From Apis mellifera (lineage: Eukaryota; Arthropoda; Insecta; Hymenoptera; Apidae): DNA of 64,000 bases. Below the pieces are notes generated by a model. It had not been told where the DNA came from. It was given only the letters and a program-made list of their open reading frames with translations, and searched no databases. The DNA lies in contig NC_037652.1 in NCBI RefSeq assembly GCF_003254395.2, positions 9,259,001 to 9,323,000 of the forward strand. The letters run 5' to 3'. How positions within the stretch are numbered: position 1 is the first letter of the stretch; every line of letters starts with the position of its first letter. Position numbers and translations under genes: made by a program. Positions 37,793 to 51,511 of this stretch are shown one piece after another.

Positions 37793-40222
37793 TTAACTTT
37801 GAAAAGCATCATTAACAGGTTCATCATCATCTTCATCTTCTTCTCCTTCACTTTCAAATGTGTTATCTGGAATATCGTATAATCTTATCATTGGTTTATT
37901 TGGATCTTTCATAATTAAATATTTTCCATCTTTTTGTTTCATGCAAATATCAATAATGCATCGTAAAATACCCCATGCATTATCCATATTAAGATTAATT
38001 TGTGTTGCAAATTCATTTGGCTTATATTGCTGTGTACCAAGAATAACATGTTTACTAGAATCTCTAACCATTGCTCTAGAAACATAACCGAATTTCAATT
38101 GATCTGAACCAGCTAATAATGCTTGAACAGTCCATTTGGCTAACTTGCAAGCATTATTGCGCAATTCATTTGCCAATACTGCACCACGCTGTGTATCTAA
38201 TTTTTGTCTCCATTCAACTCCATTAGCTAATTTTGAATCCCATTCATTTAAAGCTTTAATTGTTAAAAATTGAATTTCATTATTAGGACCTTGCATCACA
38301 GCATCATGTTCACATCTTGCGACAAGAACAATTCCATTATTTAAATCCCATTTTCTATATCGATATGCAACACTGGCAACATCACCTTCTTCTTCTTCTG
38401 AAATAAATGGATTTCCTTCTTCAAATTTATATCTAGGTTCATTTGATTTTAATACTTGTTGAGAAAAATTATGATTAATAAATGTAGCTTCTAAAGCTAA
38501 ATTTCTGGGAGAATTTAAAGAATTTCCATCATCTTGAGGAGGCTCAACACTGGTTTCATTTACAGTTAAGAGATCAAATTCAGTATTATCTCGTTTATCA
38601 AAGAATAACTTATCTCCAATTTTTTCAATTACAATATCCCATGAATAATTGCTACGAGTACAACACATTATTGTTGCTAAAATTGCATCTGTAGCATAAA
38701 CATTTCCTTCTGTTTTTGAAAGTTTACGAATTATTGGATCATCAGTAGTAGTAACTGTATGAAAGATTCTATCAATTCTTTGTAGTGGCTTTTCACTTTT
38801 AACATTCACTCTATCATAAGTTTTATCATAATACTCAAGAGAGCCACAACATAAAATATCTTCTCCATCTTTTACACCAGGTAAGGACAATTTAGCTAAA
38901 CGTGGAAAATCCATTTCTTCAATAGTTACCCAATCAGGCCTTACAGTAACAGATGCATCGCGAATTTTAATTGGGGGTTGATTTTTATGATTACGTAATC
39001 CTTGTTGTCTGCCCCAACGTTTTGCTTGTCCTTTGCGATCTCTTTCACGAAGTTTTAATTTACCAAGTTGTTGCATTTGACTCAATGAACCACGTTGACT
39101 TCCTCGACCACGTAAATTTCTTTGATTATGGCGGAACCGACCACCACGTTGATAAGGTGGTTTTTGTACACGAGTTGTATCAACTAAATGAAAAGTTGTT
39201 TCATCTTCATCATGATAATACGCATATTGACTCCCTGAACCAAATTGTGATGTATATTTGTCTGTAAACAATTAAAAAATTTTTTTCTTAAAAATTTTCT
39301 TAAGTTAATGAATAAAACATTTTATCTTACAATGATCTTTTGCTATTTTAAATTGTAATTAAATAATTATTGAATATAATTATATTATAAGATATAAATT
39401 ATTTAATAATGCTTACATTAAAGAAAAAATTCTATTTTTTTTTTAAATGATTTTAATTGTTTGTAAATTATGAAAAAAAATTGAATTTTAAGATAGAAAT
39501 AACAATTTATTTATATTATTTGTATTTTATTAATTATTGCTCAAATAAAAAATTATATAAATAATTAAAATTACATAAATTTTTTTAACAATATAATTCA
39601 AAATCTAATGATTCTAAATTATATTATTTTGTAATAATTATTTTAAAATCTTATTAACATTTATTACTAAAATAATCATAAAATTTTTTTCTTTTCGTAT
39701 TAAAAATTAAATTTAAAAAATATTCAAAATAATAGATTAAATTTTCAATTTTATTTTTTTAAGTTTGTTTCTTAATATTTATATTATAATAATTTAATAA
39801 ATATTGAAAATATAATTAATATTAATTAAACAATTAAAAATAAACTCTTTATAACTATAATATAAAAATAAATAAATAACAACAAATAAAAGTTTATATA
39901 AATTAAATTTAAAAAATGGGAATACTTACTGGGAAATTTTTTATCTTGAAAAGCCGGTGTAGTCCAATCAGATATCTATTTCAAAAAATAATAAAAATAT
40001 AAAATATATTCATAAATAAAGAATACAGAAACTACATTTGTCACCAACCTTTCCCAGTCTATCGCCTTTTGAAAATGGTTGATAAGGTATATCCTTAAAT
40101 TGATCAGGTAATTCACAAGGACCCCATCCATCGGGATTATGTTGTATTGCAGGAGCTTGAAAATGAGCTATTTCTTCTTCTCTTTGAACAGCATCTTCTA
40201 GGACTACCACGTCGTCCGTCAT
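37793..40222 (-). CDS. eIF3d: eIF3d, translation initiation factor 3 subunit D
   Basis: Three exons on the minus strand: 40222-40049, 39975-39930 and 39261-37793. They encode 562 residues; human has 548 and Drosophila about 560. The N-terminal motif NPDGWGPCELPDQFKDIPYQ followed by PFSKGDRLGKV is diagnostic. Next come GSGSQYAYYHDEDETTFHLV, an Arg/Gly-rich RNA-binding segment (about residues 115-165), and the long conserved core (HTVTTTDDP, ATDAILATIM, NSPRNLA.EATFINHNFSQQ, HVILGTQQYKPNEFA). An acidic tail (EGEEDEDDDE) ends the protein. eIF3d is the eIF3 subunit at the mRNA exit site and can bind the 5' cap in specialised initiation. The first about 28 residues are not conserved, so the start is the first in-frame ATG. 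The donor after exon 1 is GTTGGT. Confidence 0.97.
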
Positions 40223-41302
40223 TCTGTATTTTTAATACAGGTTACACGTTAAAACGTGAGAGAGAATCCATGGACACGATGGCAAAATCTACTTGCCGGA
40301 AAGATCGGCGACGCCATGATACTTAAAATAAAAGTTCATTCATACTACTTATATATAATACATATAATATATATAATAATTTTAGTTAAAACTTTTCGTC
40401 AATAATTTGTATATATATATATTTAATTTACTTAATATTAAATATAAAATATTTATTACTACTTTATTTTAATTACTATTTTAATTTCAATATTTTTAAA
40501 TACTTATCGATTAAATTAATTATTTATATAATCTTAATAAAAAGAATTTTCAAATATAAGAATGTAATTAGTTTAATTAATCATTATATATTATAATTTA
40601 TTAAAAAGAATAATACTAATTTTTTTAAATGAAAATTTTAATATATATTTTAAAATAAATATAATAGAATTTACATACACACATGTATGTGTATACATAT
40701 ATATATATTTTATATATATATATGTATAATATATAACATTTTAATTTATAATTATTAAACTAATATATATTATATAAAACTAAATATGTTTTTAATTAAT
40801 GTAATATAAATTAAATATTATATTGTAATCTAATCTTTATATATATAAATATATTCAAATCATTATTAAAAAAAAATTTTGTCTCAATAATATAATTTTA
40901 TAATAATAAAATTTAAATAAATTGATAAGCGATAAATGGTATCAATATAATTTTTTAAATAATCAATATTTTATTTTCGAAATTTTTTTGTTTCTTTTTT
41001 ATATTTCAATTATGTTGCTGTATAATTTGTATTTACCGCGAATTTCATGTTATGATGGATAAATGGATTCCTGAAGTGCCATAAGATTGCAAAAATTCAT
41101 AAAATAACATTAAACATAAAATTAGATAATCCACGAAGAAAAATATTATATTTGTTCGTAATTGTTTTTTAATTAATTTTAGATTTTTGTTTTATTTTTA
41201 GAATATATATTTTTATTTATAATCAATTAACATAAATATAAATAAGTGCTAATTATTAAAATTATTTATAAAACATATAATTTTTATGATAATCCATAAA
41301 AC
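40223..41302. other. Divergent intergenic region of eIF3d and TBL3
   Basis: The two genes are head to head about 1.1 kb apart. The first 100 bases next to eIF3d are GC-richer (5' UTR and promoter, with CCGGAAAGATCGGCGACGCC). A smaller richer patch lies near 41030-41090. The rest is AT repeats, including a TA run at 40695-40735. Confidence 0.5.
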
Positions 41303-44300
41303 ATGAGTAGTGTTGTTTTGAAAGAAGCGTAAGTAATTAATTTAATTAATTTTTTTCTTTTATATCCTGTAATTAATAAAATTCTATATTATATACTCAT
41401 TCTTGAAATTCTCATACTTGAAATTTTATATCAAAAAAAAAACAAAATAAAATAAAATAAATAGCATATACTTGAATTATGTAATGGATTATATTTTAAT
41501 TTTAAAATTTAATTCTTTATATACATATATATTTTATTAATCATATTTAATTTCAGTTTCGAAGTTGAATCTAAACATGGTGCTTTTTATACAGGAGGAA
41601 AAGTTCAAGTATATTTATTAAGGCATATTATTCACTCTTTTTTTATTTTACTAGATAATTAAATTAATTTTTCTTATAGTGGAGTACAGATGGACAATAT
41701 ATATTTTGTCAAAAATATGGTACAGTTTCTATATTATCAGTAAAGAAAGGTATAGTAATATCTTACTTAGGAGAAAGTAATAATAATGAAGAAGATACAA
41801 TTAATACATTTATTGCAAGTAATAATAACTTAAACATTATCACACATCATAAAAGTGGTCTTTTCAAATTATGGAATTGGAAAGGTAATATTATTTAACT
41901 TAATTATAAGCAATTGTTATTCAATATAATAAGTACTTTTACTACATATTCTTATTACAGATAATAATACTCATACTCTTATTACAGATAATAAATTAAT
42001 TAAATTATGGAAGTCTATTCACAAAGGTCCTGTAGTTCATATTGCTCATTCCATGGAAAAAAATTTGATGGCTTCTGGAGGTAGTGATGGTATTGTCAGA
42101 TTATGGAATTTACAATATCATACTTGTACTCATAATTTAAAAGGAGTTCAAGGAGTTATAAGGTATTTATTTTAAAAAAAATATAACTTTTATTCTATTT
42201 ATAAATAAATATTCTCATAAAAATTTTTTAATCATATATTCAAATATTTATAGTATATAATATTTATTTAAAATTTTTTTTTATTCTATATTTTAAAAAT
42301 AAAACTTTAAAAGATTATATAAAATTTATATTATCTTAAATTAAACTATTTTCAATATTTTTATGAAATTTTTATGAAATTCATAAATTAAAATATAATT
42401 ATAGCATTTTAGTTTTTCATCCAAATATTGATAAAGAACTTATCTTTGCTGCTGGAGATGATATTAGAATTCATGGTTGGAATATTAAAACTGGTGAAGA
42501 AGAAATTACGCTTTCTGGACATTTCAGTAAAGTTACATCTTTATCTTTTATTAAAGATAAGGATTATTTAATTAGGTAATATATTTAAATATAAAAATTT
42601 CTAATGTGAATAATTCATAAAATTTTTTTATATATATAGCTCAGGAAGAGATAGAGTACTCATTTTATGGGATCTAACTTCTGGATCATCAATACGAGTT
42701 GTACCAGTTTATGAAGAAATAGAAGATACATTTATTATATCTAAAAATTTATCACTACCTTTTTATAACAAAGATGAAAATGCTATTCATATTGCTACTG
42801 CAGGAGAAAAAGGTTTAATTATACATTTTTTTATTACATATTATAAAAGATACTTATATATTTACAATAAACTAACATTAAATTAATATTTATATCAAGT
42901 TAAGATCAAGTTAATATTTAATTTCAAATATATTAATTCGTGACTTTTTATTATCTTATAGTCAAAAAAGATTCTATTATAAATATATTTTTTTATAATA
43001 TGATATAATCTTTTTTATTTTAAATTATATTCTAAATATAGTCTACAGTTTATAATCTATAATCTAAATTAGTCTAAATTACTATCAAATATATAATTAT
43101 TGAATCTCTTTTTTTTATTTCAAATTTGTTTTATTCTTTATATTTGAATAAATGAATGTTATTTTTGTTTTTCATGTTTTATTGTAATGATTGTTTAAAA
43201 TTTAATATATGTTTTTATATTTTATAATTATTTAAAAATTTTTTTATTTATTCTGTAATTTAAATTCTTTTTAAGGAATTGTAAAAATTTGGGAAATGAA
43301 AACTGGTAAAGAAGTATATGTACAAAAAAATTCCATTGTATCAGCTGCAAAAGAAACAGAAACTCTCTCGATTACACATTTACTTTATAATGATATCAGT
43401 AATAACTTTGCTGTAGTTACAGTTGATCATAATATAATTATTCATTCATTAGAAACATTTGAATGTATAAAACAGGTAAATTTGATTTTTAAAATAAAAA
43501 TAAAATTTATAATTTAATAGATAAATATATAATAATTATTTTTTATAGTTAATAGGCTACAGTGATGAAATTTTGGATATTGTATTTCTTGGAGATAATG
43601 AGAGCCATATAGCAATTGCTACTAATAGTTGTGACATAAAATTATACAGTACTTTAACTATGAATTGCGAATTGTTACGTGGTCATATAGATATTGTGCT
43701 ATCTCTTGCTACAACACCTGCTAATGTCTATTTACTTATATCTGCAGCAAAGGTATGTAGGTTTATTTGAGAAATAATGTTATTATATATGTATATCTTA
43801 ATACAATTGTTTTTTAATCAATAAAAAGAAAAATAATAATAAGTTATTAAAATTACAAAATTTTAATAATTTATTATTATTATAATTACAAAAAATAATA
43901 TTTCTAGAATGAAAAAAAAAAATTATACTTTTTTTTATTATAAGATAAAATAAATATAAATACACAATAAATATTAATTATAAATTGAAATAATATACAA
44001 TAATTAAAAATTGAATAATATATAAATTGTTAATTTGTAGGATAATAGTATTCGTGTATGGCTTATGGATAAACAAACAAATAAAATATCTTGCATTGCA
44101 TCTGCTATTAGACATACTGCTCCTATTGGTTCTATTGCAATTTCTCAAACATCTTTCAAATTTTTTGTTTCTGTTAGTCAAGACTTATGTCTTAAATTAT
44201 GGAATTTACAAAATGATATTGAATTTAAAGGTAAACAATTTGTTATGAATTATTATGTTTATTTGTTATGAATTATTATTTTTAAAACTTGATATTATAT

Positions 44301-46191
44301 ATTTAATAATCATAGGTATATGCTCTTTAAATGTTATTCATACAACATTGGCTCATCAAAAAGATATTAACAGTGTAACTATTTCACCAAATGATAAATT
44401 AATTGCTACTGGATCTCAAGATAAAACAGCTAAGGTATGATGCATTAAATTTTTAAAATTAATAATATTTATGACATTCTTCATTTTATAATTCATTCAT
44501 TATTTATTTTCTTTCAAATAATGTATTTATATTTAATAGATTATTGATTCTTATTATGTTTAAATATTGATTATTGATATCCTTAAGTATTTAATTTTTT
44601 CTTAGCAACAACAAGAATTAAAATAAAATAAGTAATTTATGAAATAAATATTATTTTATTTTAGATTAATAAGCAAATCGTATAATTTTTATATATTATT
44701 ATATAAAAATTATTAGATATACCATTTAATATAGTATTTTTATTAAATATATTTATATTGTATTATAGTTATGGTCTGCTGATTTACAATTACTTGGTGT
44801 ATTTCGTGGACATCGTAGAGGAGTTTGGTGTGTGCGATTTTCACCCATAGATCAAGTACTTCTAACAGCATCAGCAGATTGCACAATAAAACTTTGGTCA
44901 TTAACAGAACTTCACTGTTTAAAAGTAACTTTATTCGCTAAATTATAATATAATATAATATAATTCCATTCTGTTTATTAGAATTATATAATTATTATTA
45001 ATATGTTTAATAATTTTATTTATATGCCAGACACTTGAAGGTCATGAATCATCAGTATTAAAAGCAGAATTTTTGTCACGTGGAATGCAAATAATTACAG
45101 CAAGTGGAGATGGTCTTTTGAAACTTTGGAATATTAAAACATCAGAATGTACATGTATTTTAGAACAGCATGAAAGCCGTGTATGGTCACTTGCAGGTAA
45201 ATATTATTATAATATTATTTACATATTATGTATATTATAATTTTATATTTTAATTATAGTTAGTAAAAATGAAAAAACTATTATTAGCGGTGGAAGTGAT
45301 TCATTGTTAATAATTTGGAAAGATGTAACTGAGGAAAAAAAAATAAAAGCTGCAAAAGAATTAGAACAAATTGCATTAGAAGAACAAAAATTATCAAATT
45401 TATTTAAAGCAAATGAGTTAACTTCTGCATTAAAATTAGCTTTAAAATTAGAACGTCCTTTTCAAGTTCTCAAAATTGTAGAAAGTAAGTATTAATAAAA
45501 ATTTTTATTGTATTTAAAATTAATTATTAAATAATACGATATTTTTTTGAAATAAATTAATTAATTTATATATTATATACATATAAAATTATTATCTTAA
45601 TAACATTATATAAAGTATTTTTCAAAAAAGAAAATAGATGTATGTAAAATGTATTAATCATCTTATATAAATAATATAAATTCCCTATAAATTAATAAGA
45701 AAATAATGAATAAAATTATCTTTTTATTGTTATTACAATTTTTAATTTTTTTAGCTATGTTAAAAAAAAATAATTTTCATCTTGAAAAAACAATTCATGA
45801 ATTAAAACCAATTTACAAAGAAGAACTGCTGAAATGTGCTATTACATGGAATTTTAATAGTAAAAATTGTCAAGTTGCTCAGGTAAATTTTTAGCAAACT
45901 ATATTATTCTTTGAAATAAAAAATTTTATTATAATTTCATATTTATAATATTTTTTTTGATTAAATTTTTATGATTATAATATTTATGATTAACAGATAA
46001 TTATAAACACATTAATGATGGAAATAGAAAATTTGGAATTTCAAACAAAATTAACTTCCACATTGGAATCTATGATACCATACACTAAACGTCATTATAT
46101 AAGGATAACAAAATTATTAGAAAATTTGCATTTATTTAATTATACTCTCAATCGTATGAAACCACGGATTACAATTGTAGAAATGAGCTAA
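41303..46191 (+). CDS. TBL3: TBL3/UTP13, WD40 protein of the small-subunit processome
   Basis: Fifteen exons: 41303-41328, 41557-41608, 41680-41884, 41988-42162, 42405-42575, 42640-42812, 43276-43475, 43549-43752, 44041-44230, 44316-44434, 44769-44924, 45031-45196, 45260-45484, 45755-45882 and 45997-46191. They encode 794 residues, against 808 in human. About a dozen WD repeats form two propellers (for example GRDRVLILWD, GEKGIVKIWE, ATGSQDKTAKLW, ASADCTIKLW). HKDINSVTISPNDKLIATGSQ is nearly identical to human TBL3. The C-terminal helical Utp13 domain follows (about residues 645-794, with KCAITWNFNSKNCQVAQ). TBL3 is part of the UTP-B complex, acting in the nucleolus in early 18S rRNA processing. 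Exon 4 has two possible in-frame acceptors, at 41961 and 41988; the second matches the family without a gap. Confidence 0.95.
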
Positions 46192-46439
46192 ATATGTAAT
46201 TAACGAATTCTATAAAGTTCTGTAAGATTTTACATATTTTTTAATATATTTTTATTTTTTCAATATAAATTTTTAATGATATATATATATATATATATAA
46301 ATTTTTAAAATATGAAAATTTATTTAATTTTGAATTAAATAATGAAAAAATAATGATTATACATTGTAAAATATATAATATTTATTATATAAATAAAAAT
46401 ATAAAACAAATATTAATAATAATGAATATGATATCAATT

Positions 46440-46473
<34 letters not shown>

Positions 46474-47002
46474 AGTAATTTATATTAATGTTTATATTAA
46501 AAGATAAATAAGTAAAATTACATAAATTTTAAGAAATCATAAAAATCATAAAAATAAATATAGAAATTAGTATCATTAATTTAATATATATAAGTACACA
46601 TCATAATTTATATTTTAAAGTTTTTATTTCTTATTATTTTATTTGTTTATTATTTGTATTTTAAAAATTAAAACTTAATAAAATGACAAAAAAATTTTTG
46701 ATTTTTTAATAATTTTTTTTTATAATATTTATTTAATTATTTCATATATATTTATTTCATATATATTTACACAGTTTTAAAATATTCTATATTCTATATA
46801 TTCTAATTTACAATCATATCATATATAATATCATATATAAACATCTAAATGTTCGCTTTAAATAAAGGAATACTGTTAGTGGGAGGAATGGTTGGGTAAT
46901 GTTTAGTTTCTAACAAATTTACTCAAGAGTATATATGTATATGCAACAAAGAATCAGTCCAAGTTTATTAGTGAAGCAGATAAGTCATTAGGGAACTTAA
47001 AG
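46192..47002. other. AT-rich interval between TBL3 and the ion channel gene
   Basis: TA microsatellites at about 46280-46298 and 46441-46474. The stretch 46855-47000, less AT-rich, should hold the channel promoter and 5' UTR. No other gene is seen. Confidence 0.55.
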
Positions 47003-50000
47003 ATGGCTTTAAAAATAATTTTTGATTTCATATTTTTTATTTATCTATTACTACAAATGTTACATTTAAATACATCTACTATGTAAGTTATATAATTATA
47101 ATAAATCAATTTTTAAAAATTTTTATTAGATTTAATAATAATTTTTCCAATTTTGTCTTACAACTAAAAAATATTATATATGCATGTTTTTATTGTTATA
47201 TAAACTCATAAATAAGGATTTATTTATTTATTGTTTTTAATTTATTGTTATTAATCTTATTTTTTACTATCTTAAACAAATAAAATTGTCATAAATTTAT
47301 AACAATTTGAAAATATAATAAATCATAAAAAATATATTTTTATTCTAGTAAAATATATTGTAAAATAAGAATTTTATACTCTGATTTTATACTCTTATTT
47401 ATACTCTGATATATATTATAATTTTATATTTATATCTGATATAGAAATATAATGTTACATATAATAATAATAATGTATAATAATAATGTTTATATGTAAA
47501 TAATTAAATTTTAAAACATTATGAAAATATTAATATTCAAAGATAACAATTTTTTATTATAAGATTATATCATATGATTATATTTTTATAAGATTATAAG
47601 ATTTATTTTTATATTATAAGATTATTTTTAATAATATATTATTTTACCATTCTTTTTATAATTTTTATAATATATATAATATTATTATAAATAAATTCTT
47701 CATTTATCATGATTTTAATTGCAAGTAATAATTCTTAACTTTTAGTTTATAATTATTTAATTTTTATAATATTTATCAATTTATAACATAACAATTTTGA
47801 AAAAATTCTCTTTTATAAGAATATAGATATATAAAAATATGACTTTTAAAAAGAAAATTATATAATATTAAAGAAGAAAAAGAAAAGAAAAAAAGATTCT
47901 ATTTTCAATTATGATACATAGTTTTATGAAGAAAAATATTGATAACTTATATAAACAGTTAAATGTTTGATGCTATAAATTAATATGTTCATATTGTAGA
48001 TAAGACTTGTTATTGAAATTGATATTAATATTCTGATTAGACTTCCAAAATTCTATTGTTTAAAAATTAATATTTTTATATTCACAGTTAAATTATATAA
48101 TTATTGGAAAATAAATATTAAAATAATTTTTTAAATTTGTAGATTTTTTATCTATATTTATAAACTATGAAATATTAATATAGATACAATTAAATTTATA
48201 AAATTATACTTTTTCTTCAATTCTATTTTTATAATTTTATGAAAATTATTTAACTATAATAAATATATCTTTTTTTACATTTTTTAAGAAATATTTAAAT
48301 TTCCAATAACAAAAGACTTCTTATAATATAGAGTCACATGCATTGCATCATGTCACTGGTTCTAGTACAAAGCAACATAATTAACTATTCTTACTATTTA
48401 GTAATGTCTGGAATTTTAATTCAAGGACTTCTTTTCAAAACAGTTTTATCTTTTAACACAATTATATCTTTTTTTTATAATTCAATATAAGTAAATATCA
48501 GTAAATATAATATTAATTAAAATATATTACTAATGATATTTTTAAAATACATCAATTTTCTTTCATTGTTATTATAATTTTTATAAATTTTTTGTAAAAT
48601 ATTTTTATTGTATTATACTTTTTATTTTTCTTTTATTAGATAGATATATTATAATACTAATAAAATTTTAAACAAAATTGAAAAATTTTTATATATATAT
48701 AAAATTATATATTTTTTACAGACTAAAAAATTGTCCAATGTTAAGCAATAATAGTTCTATGACACAAACTGAACTTTTACAAGAATTAACAAATGATTGT
48801 CGTTATGATAAGATGACTAGACCACCAGGAGAAATTAATTCTATAAATCCAATTAATGTGTATACTAAAGCTTATATTTATACAATTAAATCAAACATGG
48901 CAAAAACACTGGTAGTTTGTATTATAATTATATTTTATATTTATTATATATGTAAATGAATTTTGATTTATTCATTCATATATGATATATTAATATATAA
49001 ATTTCACTACGTTTCTTACAAATATTTTAAAATAATGATATTATATTCTTTATAAATATATGTAAAAATATTTTTACAGCAATTTGATGTACATATGATG
49101 TTACAATTTAGATATTTGGATGCCAGGTTAAAATTTTCGAATATTGCTCCATATTTAAATCAAATATATGGTGGACAATTTGTACGTGATCTGATATGGA
49201 CACCTACTGTTTATGTTTCTAATGAGCCCAGTTCAGCAATAACAGGAAATAATGTAAAAGATGTACTTGTTTCAATAGATCCATCAGGCATGGTTAGATT
49301 GAATACTAGGTTTGTAAATAAAACATTAGATTTATTATATTAATTAATTAAATTATATTTTTATTATATATATATTATTATATTTTATTAAATATAATAA
49401 TCATTGAATATTTTTTGAAATAAATATCAATAAAATATAATTAAAATTTTATAATATATTTAAATATGATATAAAATGTAAATATAATATATACAAATAG
49501 TAAAAAATAATTTTAAATAATATAATATTTAATTTATTATTATGCTATTCTTTTATTATTATATCAATATAATCCTTTTTTAGTTATTCAAAATAATAAT
49601 TCATTATTGATATACAAATGCATATATTGATTTACAAATGCAATTTTTTTTTATGCATATATTATATGAAAAATTAATCATTACATCTACAATTCACAAA
49701 TGATAAATAATCAAAGATTAGATTAATATTAAATTTACTTTTAACAATTAAGTTAGATTATTAATATTATATGTTTTATATAATGAGAATTATAATGTTC
49801 AATGTTAAAAATTAGAGATTTATCATATATTATTAATAAAAACACATAAAAAGATATTGCACACATTAAAAATTTGAAATATTTTATTTCAAATAAAATT
49901 AATATTAAGATTTAAAAAAAATCATATATAATTTAAAAAAAAATTATATATATTTTAAAACATTAGAATTTTTTAATTTTCTTTAATTGTATTTAAGAAA

Positions 50001-51511
50001 AATATAAACACAATATAAACTAAGAACTCAATTTATTTATATAATGAAAGTAAAATGTAAATTATTATAGGTTGCAAGCTACTCTTAACTGTGGGCTTCG
50101 CTTGGAGAAATTTCCATTTGATGTACAAGAATGTCCACTTATTTTTGAGAGCTGTAGGATGTCATAGTTATTGTACTATTACAATATCAGCTATTTTATT
50201 CTATTATGCTCCTTGGAATGAATGGAATTTTTACCTACAGGGACACACAATGTGCTTGATATGGTGTTGTATTGGGACCAAGAGCCAATTATACTTGCAG
50301 ATGAATTACATTTAACTGAATATAAGCTTGTTGAAAAATGGGTTAACTCATCAGAAATATTTTATACTACATCACAACAATATTATGGTCATTTTGGCAT
50401 GTATTTTTTTACATATAGTAAATAATATTTCAAAAATATTATAATTATCTTTTGTTTATTATATATATAATTAATAATGCTTTATATTTACAGCTGGTAA
50501 TTTCAGTTCAATTAGCATAACATTTAAATTAGCACGTGAGATGGGATTTTTTATGATGGATTATTATATACCATCTATATTAATAGTAGTTATTTCTTGG
50601 GTATCCTTTTGGTTGCATATGGATGCAAGTCCACCGCGAATAGTTTTAGGTGATAATTTTAAAGAAATATATAACTTATTCAATAAAAATTAATTATATT
50701 ATAAAATAAAAAATTAATTAAAATTTTTATATTTAGGAACAAATACTATTTTAACATTTATGACTCTTGCATCAAAAGTAGAAAATTCTCTACCAAAAGT
50801 TTCTTATATAAAAGCTAGTGAAATATGGTTTTTAGGTTGTACTATATTCTTATTTGCAGCAATGGTTGAATTTGCTTTTGTTAATACAATTTATCGACGG
50901 AAGTATGTATTATTCATTTATAAATATTACTTTTTATTCTAAAAATTATTATTAATTTTTTAAATATATTCAGAAAAACTGTTCCTTTAAAGAAAGTAAA
51001 TAGTAAATATATATTAAAATCGACATTAACGCCAAAACTAGCTCGAAAACAATTTCAAAAAAACACTACTGGGCTAGAACGATCACGATCTTGGTCATCA
51101 CTTGATAATACTAATACAAATGATCAAGATTATTCAAGTCAAAACTATCTTACTGTACATGTAAATATATATATTATTTTATGAGAAAAATTTAAAAAAT
51201 TTCAAACAAAACATTCTATAATTATTTTTCATAATAAATATACTTTTTTACAGAGTTTTCCAAGTACCCTCAACATTCCTTCTGTTAAAATTGATGAAGA
51301 TCAAAAATGCTCTATTGAAAGCATTACAAGTGTTAATAGTACATCATCACCAAAACCTTTTCCACGAAGAGCAACTCTTGCACAATTACATAATTTTACA
51401 ACAATGACACCACAAGAAATTGCTCAGTGGATCGATAGACGTAGCAGAATTGTATTTCCTGTAGCTTTCATCATATTTAATATTCTTTATTGGTCTTTTA
51501 TTTGGATATAA
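47003..51511 (+). CDS. Cys-loop ligand-gated anion channel, insect pHCl-2/CG6927-like group
   Basis: Nine exons: 47003-47082, 48722-48911, 49080-49309, 50071-50153, 50241-50387, 50494-50649, 50737-50902, 50974-51160 and 51254-51511. They encode 498 residues. A signal peptide (ALKIIFDFIFFIYLLLQ) precedes the extracellular domain. The Cys loop is intact, with 13 residues between the cysteines (NCGLRLEKFPFDVQEC). M1 (YYIPSILIVVISWVSFW), M2 (SPPRIVLGTNTILTF), M3 and a terminal M4 (VAFIIFNILYWSFIW) are clear. M2 is preceded by PPR where anion channels usually have PAR, so chloride selectivity is likely. The second disulfide of GlyR/GluCl channels is missing. WLHMDASPPR and MGFFMMDYYIPS recall Drosophila CG6927, CG7589 and CG11340 (pH- or zinc-gated chloride channels). 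Exon 5 is taken to end at 50387 (G|GTCATT), which aligns best. Confidence 0.93.

Noticed and set aside
38971..39267. Plus-strand frame of 98 codons opposite eIF3d
   Set aside because: Antisense shadow of the conserved eIF3d exon.
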